Part shown: in pieces, positions 1 through 9,296 of the stretch | Layout of the letters: each line of letters opens with the position of its first letter | Position numbering within the stretch: the stretch's first letter is position 1 | NCBI RefSeq assembly: GCF_007421815.1 | Contig: NZ_VLNT01000003.1 | Coordinates: forward strand, 211,067-275,066 | Direction: 5' to 3' | DNA length: 64,000 nt | Source of the DNA: Aeromicrobium piscarium | Lineage (GTDB): Bacteria; Actinomycetota; Actinomycetes; Propionibacteriales; Nocardioidaceae | Notes under the pieces: model-generated | The model's input: only the letters and a program-made list of their open reading frames with translations | Told to the model about the DNA's origin: nothing | The model's database searches: none | Translations under genes and position numbers: made by a program

Positions 1-1
1 G

Positions 2-301
2 ACCGGCGTCAAGGACCCCAGCTACCCCGACACGCTCTACGTGCGCGAGCTGATCGTCGCCGATAGTGTCAACACCATGCCGGAGAAGACACTGCTGGCG
101 TTCGCCGACCACGGGGACGTCCCCGGCGACACCGTCACGGGGCGCTATGACGAAGCCCGCGAGGTCCTCGCGGAGCTCGAACGCCTCGGCATCTCCTACG
201 ACGAGGTCGTCGAGAAGCTCGAGGACGAGGGCCTGGAGAAGTTCGACGCCTCCTGGGCGGAGCTGCTCGACACGGTCCGCGGGGAACTGGACAAAGCATG
301 A
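2..301 (+). CDS. tal: Transaldolase, C-terminal part (gene begins before the window)
   Basis: The reading frame is open from the first bases and ends at a TGA at 299-301, giving about 99 C-terminal residues. The stretch [18 protein letters not shown] followed by [15 protein letters not shown] is typical of the end of actinobacterial transaldolase, where this region closes the alpha/beta barrel. The enzyme moves a dihydroxyacetone unit between sugar phosphates in the non-oxidative pentose phosphate pathway. Its stop overlaps the next start (ATGA), so it is translationally coupled to pgi. The Schiff-base lysine lies upstream of the window and cannot be checked. In some actinobacteria tal and pgi are fused; here a stop separates them. 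Confidence 0.93.
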   Translation, partial: TGVKDPSYPDTLYVRELIVADSVNTMPEKTLLAFADHGDVPGDTVTGRYDEAREVLAELERLGISYDEVVEKLEDEGLEKFDASWAELLDTVRGELDKA

Positions 302-1884
302 GCGACAGGGACGGGGGCGTCGCGCTGTCGGTCGCCGTCAGCGATCACGACACCTTCGAGTCGGTGCTGCGCGACACGGCCGACGCCGCCGTCGCCTCCG
401 GTATCTTCGCCGAGGACGGTTCGCTGTGGGGTGAGGCAGCCCAGGACGAAGCGAGCGAGAGACTCGGCTGGACCGATGCTGTGGCGCGGTCCCGCCCCCT
501 CGTCGCCGAGATCGAGTCGCTGCGCCACGAGCTGCGCGAGCGCGGCGTCGACCGGATCGTGCTGTGCGGCATGGGCGGCTCGTCACTGGCGCCAGAGGTC
601 ATCTGCGCCGCGTACGGAGTCGAGCTCGTCGTCCTCGACTCCTCGCATCCGTCGATGGTCCGTTCGGCGCTCACCGATCTGGAGCACACGGCAGTCGTCG
701 TCTCCAGCAAGTCCGGCGGAACGGTCGAGACCGACAGTCAGCGCCGTGTGTTCGAGCAGGCGTTCCGCGATGCCTCGATCGATCCGGCCTCGCGCATCGT
801 CGTCGTCACCGATCCCGGATCGCCGCTCGAGGAGCTCGCGACCGGGAACGGCTACCGCGTCTTCCGGGCTGACCCGACGGTCGGGGGACGCTATTCGGCG
901 CTCACCGCCTTCGGACTCGTCCCGAGTGGGCTGGCCGGGGCACCGATCAGCACCTTGCTCGACGAAGCGGCAGCGGTCCGCGATGTCCTCGCCGCTGACA
1001 CCCCGGACAATCCCGCGCTCCGCCTGGGCGTCCTGCTGGGCGTGGCCGCGCGCGAGCGAGCGGACAAGCTCGTGCTCGCCGATGTGTCCGGCGAGGGCTT
1101 CGGCGAGTGGGCCGAGCAGCTCGTGGCCGAATCGACCGGCAAGGATGGCACCGGCATCCTCCCGGTCGTCGTCGCATCTCCGACCTCCCCCAATTTCGCG
1201 CCGCACACCGGCGACAGCGTCCTCGTCGTCAGCGGCGATGCCGAGCGGCCGGACGCCCCGTGGTCCGCGGCTGTCGCCGGTCCCCTCGGCGCGAGATTCC
1301 TGCTGTGGGAGACCGCGATCGCCGTGGCCGGCAGGATCCTCGGCATCGATCCCTTCGATCAGCCCGATGTCGAGTCGGCCAAGCAAGCGGCTCGTGACCG
1401 GCTCGGCGGTGGCACGAAGACACCCGCGCCCGCCTTCAGCGAGGACGGCATCGACGTCTTCGGCACCTCCGCCTCATCGCTGGCCGCCGCCGTCGACGAG
1501 CTGCTCGCCCAGCTCACGTCCGAGGGATATCTGGCCGTGCAGGCCTACCTGGATCGCTGGGAGCACGCCGGTTTCGCGTCTGTGCGCGATCAGCTCGCGG
1601 AGCACCTCGGCCGGCCTGTGACCTTCGGCTGGGGCCCGCGCTTCCTGCATTCCACGGGCCAGTATCACAAGGGCGGAGCCCCGGTCGGGGTCTTCGTGCA
1701 GATCACCGACGAGACCGCCGAGGATCTGCCCATCCCCGGCCGCGACTTCACCCTGGGACAGTTCATCGCCTCTCAGGCCGAGGGCGACGCCTCCGTGCTG
1801 CGTGACCACGGCCGCCCGGTGCTGCGTCTTCACCTGCACGACACCGCCGCCGGACTCGAACGACTCAGGAGCCTCCTGGCATGA
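298..1884 (+). CDS. pgi: Glucose-6-phosphate isomerase
   Basis: This 528-residue protein interconverts glucose 6-phosphate and fructose 6-phosphate in the cytoplasm. The sugar isomerase (SIS) motifs are visible: [11 protein letters not shown] near residue 90 and [16 protein letters not shown] near residue 135, the phosphate-binding loop. The C-terminal region with [13 protein letters not shown] resembles the isomerase half of actinobacterial tal-pgi fusion proteins more than classical E. coli Pgi. The start at 298 overlaps the tal stop by 4 bp. It is part of the tal-pgi-zwf-opcA-pgl run; a strong hairpin follows the gene before zwf. Confidence 0.93.
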   Translation: MSDRDGGVALSVAVSDHDTFESVLRDTADAAVASGIFAEDGSLWGEAAQDEASERLGWTDAVARSRPLVAEIESLRHELRERGVDRIVLCGMGGSSLAPEVICAAYGVELVVLDSSHPSMVRSALTDLEHTAVVVSSKSGGTVETDSQRRVFEQAFRDASIDPASRIVVVTDPGSPLEELATGNGYRVFRADPTVGGRYSALTAFGLVPSGLAGAPISTLLDEAAAVRDVLAADTPDNPALRLGVLLGVAARERADKLVLADVSGEGFGEWAEQLVAESTGKDGTGILPVVVASPTSPNFAPHTGDSVLVVSGDAERPDAPWSAAVAGPLGARFLLWETAIAVAGRILGIDPFDQPDVESAKQAARDRLGGGTKTPAPAFSEDGIDVFGTSASSLAAAVDELLAQLTSEGYLAVQAYLDRWEHAGFASVRDQLAEHLGRPVTFGWGPRFLHSTGQYHKGGAPVGVFVQITDETAEDLPIPGRDFTLGQFIASQAEGDASVLRDHGRPVLRLHLHDTAAGLERLRSLLA

Positions 1885-1896
1885 CCACGGGCAGAA

Positions 1897-1962
1897 CCGA
1901 GATGTGCTGGGGATTCGTCAACCACGGTCGGTGTTCGTTGACGAGTACCCAGTACATCTCGG
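1897..1962 (+). promoter_or_regulatory. 26-bp intercistronic stem-loop between pgi and zwf
   Basis: Positions 1897-1922 pair with 1937-1962 around a 14-nt loop. The outer arm CCGAGATGT pairs with ACATCTCGG, then CTGGG with CCCAG, then TCGTCAAC with GTTGACGA. Only 1912/1947 mismatches, and two pairs are G-U. It ends 5 bases before the GGGAGGAG ribosome site of zwf. It has no T tract. It could be an attenuator, an RNA processing or stability element, or a protein site; the sequence does not say which. Confidence 0.7.
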
Positions 1963-1978
1963 TACAGGGAGGAGCAGG

Positions 1979-3499
1979 ATGACCGCGGCGAACCCGCTGC
2001 GCGACCCGCGGGATCGCCGGCTCCCCCGCATCGCGGGGCCGTGCAGCGTCATCATGTTCGGCGTCACCGGCGACCTGGCGCGCAAGAAGCTCATCCCCGC
2101 GATCTACGACCTCGCCCATCGTGGACTCCTGCCGCCCGGCTTCGCCCTCGTCGGCTTCGCCCGTCATGACTTCGGTGATCGGACCTTCGCGTCGATGCTC
2201 AAGGACGCGGCCAAGGCCGGGGCGCGGACCGAATGGAGCGAGACCGTCTGGAAGCAGCTGGCCGCGGGCATCCGCTTCGTACCGGGGCAGTTCGACGACG
2301 ACGATGCCTGGGACCGACTCGCGGAGACGCTCGCCGAGCTCGACCGGACGCAGGGCACCGGAGGCAACCACGCCTTCTATCTGTCGATCCCACCTGGCCT
2401 GTTCCCCGTCGTGGTGTCCAAGATCAAGGAGCACGGTCTCGCGACCTCGAGCGAGGGCTGGCGACGTGTCGTCATCGAGAAGCCGTTCGGCCATGATCTG
2501 GAGTCGGCGCGCGAGTTGAACCGGCTCGTCGACGACGTGTTCCCCCGCACCTCCGTGTTCCGCATCGATCACTATCTCGGCAAGGAGACGGTGCAGAACA
2601 TCCTGGCGCTGCGCTTCGCCAACGGCATGTTCGAGCCGATCTGGAACAGCCACTACGTCGACCACGTGCAGATCACCATGGCCGAGGACATCGGCATCGG
2701 CTCGCGAGCCGGCTACTACGACGGCATCGGAGCCGCCCGCGATGTCATCCAGAACCATCTGCTGCAGCTGATGGCGCTGGTGGCGATGGAGGAGCCGGTC
2801 TCCCTCGATGCCAACAGCCTGCGCTTGGAGAAGCAGAAGATCCTCGCCAACGCAAGCGCACCGACGGAGCTGTCGAAGCACACCGCGCGAGCCCAGTACA
2901 CCGCGGGGTGGGCCGGAGGCGTCGAGGTCGAGGGATATCTGGACGAGGACGGCATCCCCGAGGACTCGCGCACGGAGACCTATGCCGCGATGCGGATCGA
3001 CATCGGCACGCGCCGATGGGCCGGAGTGCCCTTCTACCTGCGGACCGGCAAGAGGCTCGGCCGCCGGGTCACCGAAGTCGCGGTCGTGTTCAAGCGCGCC
3101 CCCCACCTGCCTTTCCGCAAGCACGATGTGACCGAGCTGGGACAGAACGCGCTGGTCCTGCGTATCCAGCCCGATGAGGGCGTCACGCTGCGTTTCGGTG
3201 CCAAGGTCCCGGGCACGACGATGGAGATCCGCGACGTCAACATGGACTTCGCCTACGGCGGCGCCTTCGTCGAGAGCAGCCCAGAAGCCTACGAACGGCT
3301 CATCCTCGACGTCCTGCTCGGCGATCCTCCGCTCTTCCCCCAGCAGGAGGAGGTCGAGCTGTCCTGGAAGATCCTGGACCCGGTCATCGGACACTGGCGC
3401 CGTCAGCGCACGATCGACTCCTACCAGGCAGGCACCTGGGGTCCGTCGTCCGCGGATGCCATGATCCAGCGCGACGGCCGTACCTGGAGGCGTCCCTGA
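1979..3499 (+). CDS. zwf: Glucose-6-phosphate 1-dehydrogenase
   Basis: The product (506 residues) oxidises glucose 6-phosphate to 6-phosphogluconolactone with NADP, the first step of the oxidative pentose phosphate route. The N-terminal nucleotide motif FGVTGDLARKKL lies near residue 26, and the active-site signature RIDHYLGKETVQN is near residue 195. The start at 1979 is chosen because GGGAGGAG sits just before it and homology begins soon after (an open frame continues upstream to 1802 but runs back into pgi). It precedes opcA, whose product is known in this phylum to assist or allosterically control the enzyme. Confidence 0.95.
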   Translation: MTAANPLRDPRDRRLPRIAGPCSVIMFGVTGDLARKKLIPAIYDLAHRGLLPPGFALVGFARHDFGDRTFASMLKDAAKAGARTEWSETVWKQLAAGIRFVPGQFDDDDAWDRLAETLAELDRTQGTGGNHAFYLSIPPGLFPVVVSKIKEHGLATSSEGWRRVVIEKPFGHDLESARELNRLVDDVFPRTSVFRIDHYLGKETVQNILALRFANGMFEPIWNSHYVDHVQITMAEDIGIGSRAGYYDGIGAARDVIQNHLLQLMALVAMEEPVSLDANSLRLEKQKILANASAPTELSKHTARAQYTAGWAGGVEVEGYLDEDGIPEDSRTETYAAMRIDIGTRRWAGVPFYLRTGKRLGRRVTEVAVVFKRAPHLPFRKHDVTELGQNALVLRIQPDEGVTLRFGAKVPGTTMEIRDVNMDFAYGGAFVESSPEAYERLILDVLLGDPPLFPQQEEVELSWKILDPVIGHWRRQRTIDSYQAGTWGPSSADAMIQRDGRTWRRP

Positions 3500-4404
3500 T
3501 GGAGATCGCACTCACCGACACCAATGCCGGCGATATCGCCCGCGCCCTGGTGCGCGCCCGTCACGGCGCCGGCAGCCCGGCGATGGACATGGTGCTGACC
3601 CTCCTGGTGGTCACCGATGACGAGAACGTCGCCGACGCGATGCGGACCGCCACGGCATTGTCGACCGAGCACCCCGCCCGGGTCATCGGCGTCGTGCTCG
3701 GAGACGGCCGCGGGCGGGCCCGGCTCAACGCCAAGGTGCGCGTGGGCGAATCCTCCACGGGAGAATCGATCCTGCTGCGGATCGCCGGCAAGCTCACGCG
3801 CCACAGCGAGTCGGTGGTGTTGCCACTGTTGCTGCCGGACTCCCCGGTGGTGATCTGGTGGCCCGCCCACGGACCGGCCGATCCCTCCCACGATCCGATC
3901 GGACAGCTGGCCCAACGGCGCCTGACCGACGCTGAGAGCACCGGTCAACCGGTGCGGGCCTTGCGAAACGTGGCGCGGCACTATGCCCCGGGTGACACCG
4001 ATCTGGCCTGGACGCGGCTCACCCCCTGGCGGGCGCTCTTGGCCGCCGCACTGGACCAGTCCGCCGGAACCGTGAGCTCGGGATCGGTCGTGAGCGACGA
4101 GGGCAATCCGGCGGCCGTCCTCCTGGTCGCCTGGCTCGAGAGCCGGCTCGGAGTGCCGATCAGCCATCGGCACGGTCCGGGCACCCAGATCGGCGAGGTG
4201 ACCCTGGAGACCGATCTCGGGACCGTTCGCCTCACCCGCCAGGACGAGGCGAGCTGCGAGTTCACCGTCCCCGGGTCCGCGTCGCGGGTCGTGCCGCTGG
4301 GCCGGCGGACATTGGCGGAGCTGCTCGCCGAGGACCTGCGTCGTCTCGATCCGGACGTGATCTACGCCGAGACCATCGACCAGCTGTTGGAGCAGAACAT
4401 ATGA
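3499..4404 (+). CDS. opcA: Glucose-6-phosphate dehydrogenase assembly protein OpcA
   Basis: This 301-residue protein matches the OpcA family, which is needed for full activity of Zwf in cyanobacteria and actinobacteria. Family-typical stretches are MVLTLLVVTDDENVADA near residue 31 and LPLLLPDSPVVIWWPAHGP near residue 115. It has no catalytic motif and is thought to act as a partner of the dehydrogenase. The start overlaps the zwf stop by one base (TGATG), which argues for coupled translation and a fixed ratio of the two proteins. Confidence 0.92.
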   Translation: MEIALTDTNAGDIARALVRARHGAGSPAMDMVLTLLVVTDDENVADAMRTATALSTEHPARVIGVVLGDGRGRARLNAKVRVGESSTGESILLRIAGKLTRHSESVVLPLLLPDSPVVIWWPAHGPADPSHDPIGQLAQRRLTDAESTGQPVRALRNVARHYAPGDTDLAWTRLTPWRALLAAALDQSAGTVSSGSVVSDEGNPAAVLLVAWLESRLGVPISHRHGPGTQIGEVTLETDLGTVRLTRQDEASCEFTVPGSASRVVPLGRRTLAELLAEDLRRLDPDVIYAETIDQLLEQNI

Positions 4405-4417
4405 CCGGGAGGCGATC

Positions 4418-5119
4418 GTGACCGTACAGGTACTCGAGGATCGTGAAGCGCTCGCACGGGCCGTCGCCCACCGGATCAGCACGCGGGTCGCCGAGCTCCA
4501 GGAGACACAGGCGAGAAGACCGCGACTCGTGCTGACGGGCGGCTCCGTCGCCGGCGAGATCTACGGGCTGCTGACCGGGGACGCCCTGACGTGGCAGGAG
4601 GTCGACTACTACTGGGGCGATGAACGCTATGTCGAGTCGTCCTCCTCCGATCGCAACGAGCTCCAGGCGCGCGAGGCCTTCCTCGACCGTTTCGAGGTTC
4701 CCGAAGAGCGGATACACGCGATGCCGGCCGCCGCGAGGTACGCCTCCAAGGAGGAGGCCGCCGAGTCCTATGCCGCGGACCTGCCCGACGAGTTCGATCT
4801 CGTGCTGCTGGGTGTGGGCCCCGATGGACATATCGCCTCGCTCTTCCCCGGTTTCGAGCAGCTGGCTGTCCTCGACCGCGATGTGGTGGCCGTCGACGAC
4901 TCCCCCAAACCCCCGCCGGAGCGCCTGTCGCTGACCTTCGCCGCGCTCAATCGCACCACGGCGCTGTGGTTCGTGGTCGCCGGCGAGGACAAGGCACAGG
5001 CCGTCGCCGCGGCGCTCGCCGGCAGCCCGGTCGAGGAGGTCCCGGCCGCGGGAGCTCGCGGGATCGAGGAGACGCTATGGCTCCTGGACACGGAGGCCGC
5101 GGGTCGTCTCCCCCGCTGA
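4418..5119 (+). CDS. pgl: 6-phosphogluconolactonase
   Basis: The product (233 residues) hydrolyses 6-phosphogluconolactone to 6-phosphogluconate, the step after Zwf. It belongs to the DevB/SOL family of the NagB-like fold: LTGGSVAGEIYGLL near residue 38, YYWGDERYVESSSSDRN near residue 64 and LGVGPDGHIASLFPG near residue 130 are the conserved loops. The start is a GTG at 4418 with GGGAGG 6 bases upstream, 13 bases after opcA. It is the last gene of the operon; a hairpin overlaps its stop codon. Confidence 0.94.
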   Translation: MTVQVLEDREALARAVAHRISTRVAELQETQARRPRLVLTGGSVAGEIYGLLTGDALTWQEVDYYWGDERYVESSSSDRNELQAREAFLDRFEVPEERIHAMPAAARYASKEEAAESYAADLPDEFDLVLLGVGPDGHIASLFPGFEQLAVLDRDVVAVDDSPKPPPERLSLTFAALNRTTALWFVVAGEDKAQAVAAALAGSPVEEVPAAGARGIEETLWLLDTEAAGRLPR

Positions 5120-5148
5120 GCGGCGACCCATCGATCTCCCGCTCAGCG
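5114..5148. terminator. Bidirectional hairpin between convergent pgl and gntR
   Basis: CGCTGAGCGG at 5114-5123 pairs perfectly with CCGCTCAGCG at 5139-5148 around a 15-nt loop. The arms include the stop codons of both convergent genes, so it can end transcription from either side. No T tract follows. Confidence 0.6.
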
Positions 5149-5802
5149 CTCGGGTGGATGCGCCCAGTCGCTGCGGGTGTGGGCCAGGTGGGCGCTGAGC
5201 AGCCGATCGGCCGCCTCGCCGTCGCCGTCGAGCACCGCGTTGAGGATGCTGCGGTGTTCGCCCGCCGCCTCGCTCAAGGTGTGGGTGTCGGACTCGCGCA
5301 AGCCGTAGAGCCGCGTCTGGTCGCGCAGGATGGCAACCCAGTCCAGCAGCCGACGGTTCCCATGCAACTCGAGGAGCGCCAGATGGAATTCGCGGTCCGC
5401 TGCCAGGAACGTGTTGACATCGCGGTCTTCGGCTGAGACCTCCGTGGCGCGCACCAGCTGATCGAGTCGATCGCGCTCGGCCGTCAGATCGACATCGGCG
5501 AGCGCGCGGACGGCCGGCACCTCGAGCATGAGCCGCAGCTCGAAGACCTCGTCGAGGTCGGCCGGGGTCAGCTCCGCCACCCGGAAACCGATATTGCGGA
5601 CCGGCTCCATGATGCCGGCATTCACGAGGGTGAGCATCGCCTCACGAACGGGGCTGACGGACACGCCGAGCTGGCGGGCCAGGGCGGTGGCCGAGCAGAC
5701 CTCACCGCTCTTGATCTCACCCGAGACGATCGCCTGACGCACGATCCGCAGCGCCTTGTCACGGAGGCTGTCATCGCGCTCCAGGGTTCTCGCGGAGATC
5801 AT
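5143..5802 (-). CDS. GntR/FadR-type transcriptional regulator
   Basis: This 219-residue protein has an N-terminal winged helix (about residues 10-75, with GEVCSATALARQLGVSVSPV and REAMLTL) and a helical FCD ligand domain of the FadR class (from about residue 80, with ELRLMLEVPAVRAL and a DREFH segment). FadR-class proteins are usually repressors released by carboxylic acids. The start at 5802 is chosen because the winged helix follows directly and GAGG lies upstream; an open frame extends to 5946 but overlaps the preceding gene. Its own promoter region carries the palindrome at 5846-5859, which recurs before the 11.7-5.9 kb operon, so it likely controls both itself and that operon. Confidence 0.88.
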   Translation of the reverse strand: MISARTLERDDSLRDKALRIVRQAIVSGEIKSGEVCSATALARQLGVSVSPVREAMLTLVNAGIMEPVRNIGFRVAELTPADLDEVFELRLMLEVPAVRALADVDLTAERDRLDQLVRATEVSAEDRDVNTFLAADREFHLALLELHGNRRLLDWVAILRDQTRLYGLRESDTHTLSEAAGEHRSILNAVLDGDGEAADRLLSAHLAHTRSDWAHPPER

Positions 5803-5845
5803 GGGTGCCTCTTCGACATGTCTCGTACAGTACCCCATCGACAGT

Positions 5846-5859
5846 GGTAATCGACTACC
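5846..5859 (-). promoter_or_regulatory. Candidate GntR operator in the gntR promoter (site A)
   Basis: The 14-mer GGTAATCGACTACC is an imperfect palindrome. On the minus strand it lies directly after a TTGAAC -35-like element (5865-5860), where the spacer of the gntR promoter would be. It matches the 14-mer at 11768-11781 at 12 of 14 positions. Autoregulation is inferred. Confidence 0.55.
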
Positions 5860-5894
5860 GTTCAAGGCCGATCGGCCCGTGCGGACCTCCTCGC

Positions 5895-8800
5895 TCAGAT
5901 GTCGAGGACCACGTCGCCGATGGGCACGGCGATACAGGTGAGACATCCGTCGTCAGCAGGGTCCTCGCCGAGATGGGCGACCGTCCCTGAGATCACGCGG
6001 ACGGCGCAGCTCTCGCACTGGCCGACCCGGCAGCCACTCGGCAGGACGCGGCCCTGCCGCTCGGCCGCTCGCAGGATCGAGCCGTCCGCCGGCGTCCAGC
6101 TGATCGGCTCGCCACCGCCACCGAACCGGATGATCGCGGGCTCGAGGTTCTGCGGTACCTCGACCGCGGCGTGGAAGTCCTCGCGGAAGACGTCGAATCG
6201 CGGCACACCGCGCCCGGCGAGCTCTTCGGTCACGTCATCCATCAGGCTCGATGCGCCGCACAGGTACACGAGCGGACGCTCGTCGACCGGCAGATCCAGA
6301 TCGCGGAGCGAGAGCCTTCCCTGTTCGTCGAAGTCGTGACCGGGCCGATCCGCCTCCGCGGGCTGCGAGTACCACGCTCGGATGCTCAGCTCCGGAATCT
6401 CACGGTCGAGCAGATCGAGCTCGTCGCGGAACGGGTGCTCGAGGCTGTTGCGGAACACGGCCAGCAGGGTGACCGACGGCGGCCGTTCCGAACGGTCCCG
6501 CAGCGCGCGCAGGTAGCCGATGAACGGTGTGATGCCCACTCCCCCCGCCACCAGCACGACGGGACGGTCGGTCGACAACGGTGGGGTGAACGTGCCCTGC
6601 GGACGTTCCAGCCACAGCCGCGATCCGGTCGACACGTCCTCGTGGACGAAGCGCGAGATCACCCCGTCCTCGATACGCCGCACGGCGATGTCGACCGTCG
6701 ACTCGCCCTCGCCCCCGCGGGTCACCGAGTAGGCACGCGCCGGCCCGTCCTCGGTGGCGGCGAGCAGGACATGCTGCCCGGGACGGACGGCCGGCATCGA
6801 CTCCCCTCCCGCCGGGGCGAGGCTCAGTCCGGCCACACCCTCGGCCTCCGGCCAAGCGCGCAGCACCCGCATCTGCTGTCGTCCGGCCCAGTTCCCTTCG
6901 CTGAGCACGGGATCGGGCCGCAGTTCACAGGCCACCGCCCGCAACGGGACCGAGCCGCTCGTCGGATCGTGCTCGTCGTCGCTGAGCACCGCGTTGATGT
7001 TCAGCGATCCGTCGCCGCTCACCGGCGTGCGAGGCAAGCCCAGTGGAGGGCAGTCCTCCCACCAGCCGAAGTCAGCGAGCACGACACTGGGATGCAGATC
7101 GTCGTCGACATGGACGCGGGCTCGGGTCGTCCCGTTCGCCGTCTCGATCACCGCCCAGTCGCCCTCGATGAGGCCGCGAGAGCGTGCGAGCTCCGCGCTG
7201 ACGTCGACGTGGGGGTCCGGCGCGCGGCGCCGCAGGGAGGCGACGTGGCGGTGCGAGGTGTGCACGTAGACGCCGTTCTTGTGCGTCGACAGGATCAGGG
7301 GCAACGGCGCGCCGTCGCGACCCCGACGGGGATCGATGGGCGCGACGAAGGTCGGCAGGGGCCGGTAGCCGTGCTCGAGCAGCTGCTGGGAGTACAGCTC
7401 CACCCTTCGTGTCGGCGTCGCGAAGCCCGTGACGCCGCCATCCTCGCGCACGACGGCGTACTTCTCCCGCGAGGTGACCTGCGGGACCCGGGCTGCGTGC
7501 TCGCCGTGGATGAGATCGTCCAGCCTGACCCCGGTGGGGGCCAGATGCCAGTCCCATCCCGCCCGGATGTCACCGTCGAAGAACTTCTCGCCGAGACCGA
7601 GCCTGGTGGCCAGGTCCACCGCGATCTCGTAGTCGGCGCGGGACTCGCCGAGCGGGTCGATCATGCGGGGACGGAACTGGAGATACTCCACGGCCTCCTG
7701 GGTGATCTCGAAACCGGCCCGCAAGGCCTCCCGTTCCCACGGCGTGTTCGCCGGCAGCACGTAGTCGGCGAGCTCGGCGGTGGGGTTCATGAACATGTCG
7801 GTGTGGACGTAGAGGTCCAGGGCCTCGATGGCCGCCCTGCTACGCTCGCCGTCCGCCTGGGACACGGTCATGTTGTTGCCGAAGCTCACCAAGGCCCGCA
7901 CCGGGTAGGGATCGCCCTCCAGCGCCGCTCGGCAGAAGTGTCGAGCGGTCACCCATCCCAGCCGGGGCGGACCCAGGGGCAGGTCACGGAGTCCCAGCGC
8001 CTTCTCGCGCTGTTCCGGTGGCAGCAGATCGTAGGGCGACAGCGGATTCAGCGGTGGCGGTTGCAACCAGAGGTTGCCGCCGGGACGATCGCATGCACCC
8101 AGCAGCGCGTAGAGCGTCGCGATGCACCGCTCGGTCTGGGTCGCGTTGGAGTGCTGGCCCACACCGGTCCACGAGTGATAGGCGATCCGGCCCCGGCGGC
8201 TGAGCAGCTCGAAGAAGCTCTCCAGCTCCGCGACACCGATCGTGGTCGCCTCGGCGACCGCCTCCGGCGTCCATTCGGCGCTGTGCTCACGCAATCGCGC
8301 GAAGGCAGGACGGGCAGTGATCCGGCGACCCTCGGGCGTGGCCAGATCGACCTCGCTGTCGAGGTCGACCTCGTCGGGACGCTCCAGCGGGTGGCGGGGA
8401 TCGTAGGCGCGGAGCGCCCCGGTGCGGACGTCCCGAACGACGAACGCGGCCGCGTCACCGCTCTCCCAGACCTGATCGGCGGTGAGGAACCGGCCGGTCT
8501 CGTCGTCGACGAGCATCGGTGCATTGGTCCACGAGCGCACGAAGTCCTCGTCGTAGGTCGCGGTCTGCAACAGGTGCCGCACCGCGCCGAGCGCCAATGC
8601 GGCGTCGGTACCCGGCCGGACGCGCATCCAGAGGTCGGACTGCTGACCGCTCCCGGCCTTCTTAGGATCGATCACCACGACCGTCGCGCCTCGTGCACGT
8701 GCCTCGGCGATACGGCTCGCCTGCGCGAGCCAGGTGCGCGCAGGGTTGTGTCCCCAGAGCAGGATCGTCTCGGCCTCGTCGTAGTCCGGCGCGCCGACGC

Positions 8801-9269
8801 CACGACCGAAGGTGAGCGCGTGCGCGTAGTCCTTGTGCCAGCCGCAGTTCTCGACCGCGTAGATGAGATTGGGGCTGCCGAAGATCCGCACCAGTCGCTC
8901 GATCCACTCGATGCTGTCGACGATCGGGGTTCCGGACGGGGTGGTGGCGGCGAAGGCGACGGCCTCGGCCCCCGATGCACCCTTGATGTCGTTCAGCCGT
9001 CGGGCGATATCGGTGAGTGCCTCGTCCCAGGACACCTCCTCCCATTCGGGATCGAGAGCGGTGCGGGGCGTGGTCCGGCGCAGCGGGACCGTCAGCCGAC
9101 GCGGGCTGCCCGCGATCTCCGGCGCGGCACGTCCTTTGGCGCAGAGAGCGCCGCCCGTAGGATGGCCGGCCAGCGGTCGTACGCCGACGAGCCGGCCCTC
9201 TTCGACCAGGTTCAGCGACCCGCACCTCGACCGGCACAGCGTGCAGTATCCGGCGATCTCCTCGGTCAT
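5895..9269 (-). CDS. Fused molybdopterin oxidoreductase - flavin reductase - 2Fe-2S ferredoxin
   Basis: This 1124-residue protein joins three redox modules. The N-terminal part is a DMSO-reductase-family molybdenum enzyme: C9-x2-C12-x3-C16-x26-C43 fits its 4Fe-4S site, C142 in ENCGWHKD is the likely Mo ligand, and a molybdopterin-dinucleotide-binding domain fills about residues 630-750. Next comes a ferredoxin-NAD(P)H reductase-like part (about 790-1030) with the flavin motif RAYSVT, the nucleotide loop VVLVAGGVGITP and YLCGASS. Last is a plant-type ferredoxin with C1080-x4-C1085-x2-C1088 and C1112. No signal peptide or Tat motif is visible, so it should be cytoplasmic and able to exchange electrons with NAD(P)H by itself. 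It lies third in the operon after an ornithine cyclodeaminase-family gene and a fatty acid carrier. ATG at 9269 is preferred over GTG at 9275. The substrate is unknown. Confidence 0.9.
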   Translation of the reverse strand: MTEEIAGYCTLCRSRCGSLNLVEEGRLVGVRPLAGHPTGGALCAKGRAAPEIAGSPRRLTVPLRRTTPRTALDPEWEEVSWDEALTDIARRLNDIKGASGAEAVAFAATTPSGTPIVDSIEWIERLVRIFGSPNLIYAVENCGWHKDYAHALTFGRGVGAPDYDEAETILLWGHNPARTWLAQASRIAEARARGATVVVIDPKKAGSGQQSDLWMRVRPGTDAALALGAVRHLLQTATYDEDFVRSWTNAPMLVDDETGRFLTADQVWESGDAAAFVVRDVRTGALRAYDPRHPLERPDEVDLDSEVDLATPEGRRITARPAFARLREHSAEWTPEAVAEATTIGVAELESFFELLSRRGRIAYHSWTGVGQHSNATQTERCIATLYALLGACDRPGGNLWLQPPPLNPLSPYDLLPPEQREKALGLRDLPLGPPRLGWVTARHFCRAALEGDPYPVRALVSFGNNMTVSQADGERSRAAIEALDLYVHTDMFMNPTAELADYVLPANTPWEREALRAGFEITQEAVEYLQFRPRMIDPLGESRADYEIAVDLATRLGLGEKFFDGDIRAGWDWHLAPTGVRLDDLIHGEHAARVPQVTSREKYAVVREDGGVTGFATPTRRVELYSQQLLEHGYRPLPTFVAPIDPRRGRDGAPLPLILSTHKNGVYVHTSHRHVASLRRRAPDPHVDVSAELARSRGLIEGDWAVIETANGTTRARVHVDDDLHPSVVLADFGWWEDCPPLGLPRTPVSGDGSLNINAVLSDDEHDPTSGSVPLRAVACELRPDPVLSEGNWAGRQQMRVLRAWPEAEGVAGLSLAPAGGESMPAVRPGQHVLLAATEDGPARAYSVTRGGEGESTVDIAVRRIEDGVISRFVHEDVSTGSRLWLERPQGTFTPPLSTDRPVVLVAGGVGITPFIGYLRALRDRSERPPSVTLLAVFRNSLEHPFRDELDLLDREIPELSIRAWYSQPAEADRPGHDFDEQGRLSLRDLDLPVDERPLVYLCGASSLMDDVTEELAGRGVPRFDVFREDFHAAVEVPQNLEPAIIRFGGGGEPISWTPADGSILRAAERQGRVLPSGCRVGQCESCAVRVISGTVAHLGEDPADDGCLTCIAVPIGDVVLDI

Positions 9270-9296
9270 GCGCACCCCTCTCGCGGGTCGGGCTCG

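Noticed and set aside
1802..1978. Upstream extension of zwf to position 1802
   Set aside because: It would overlap the end of pgi by over 80 bases and run through the hairpin; a good ribosome site precedes 1979.
1865..3511. A 548-codon open frame opposite zwf
   Set aside because: Same cause: third-position GC bias leaves the antisense frame open. No motif; zwf is certain.
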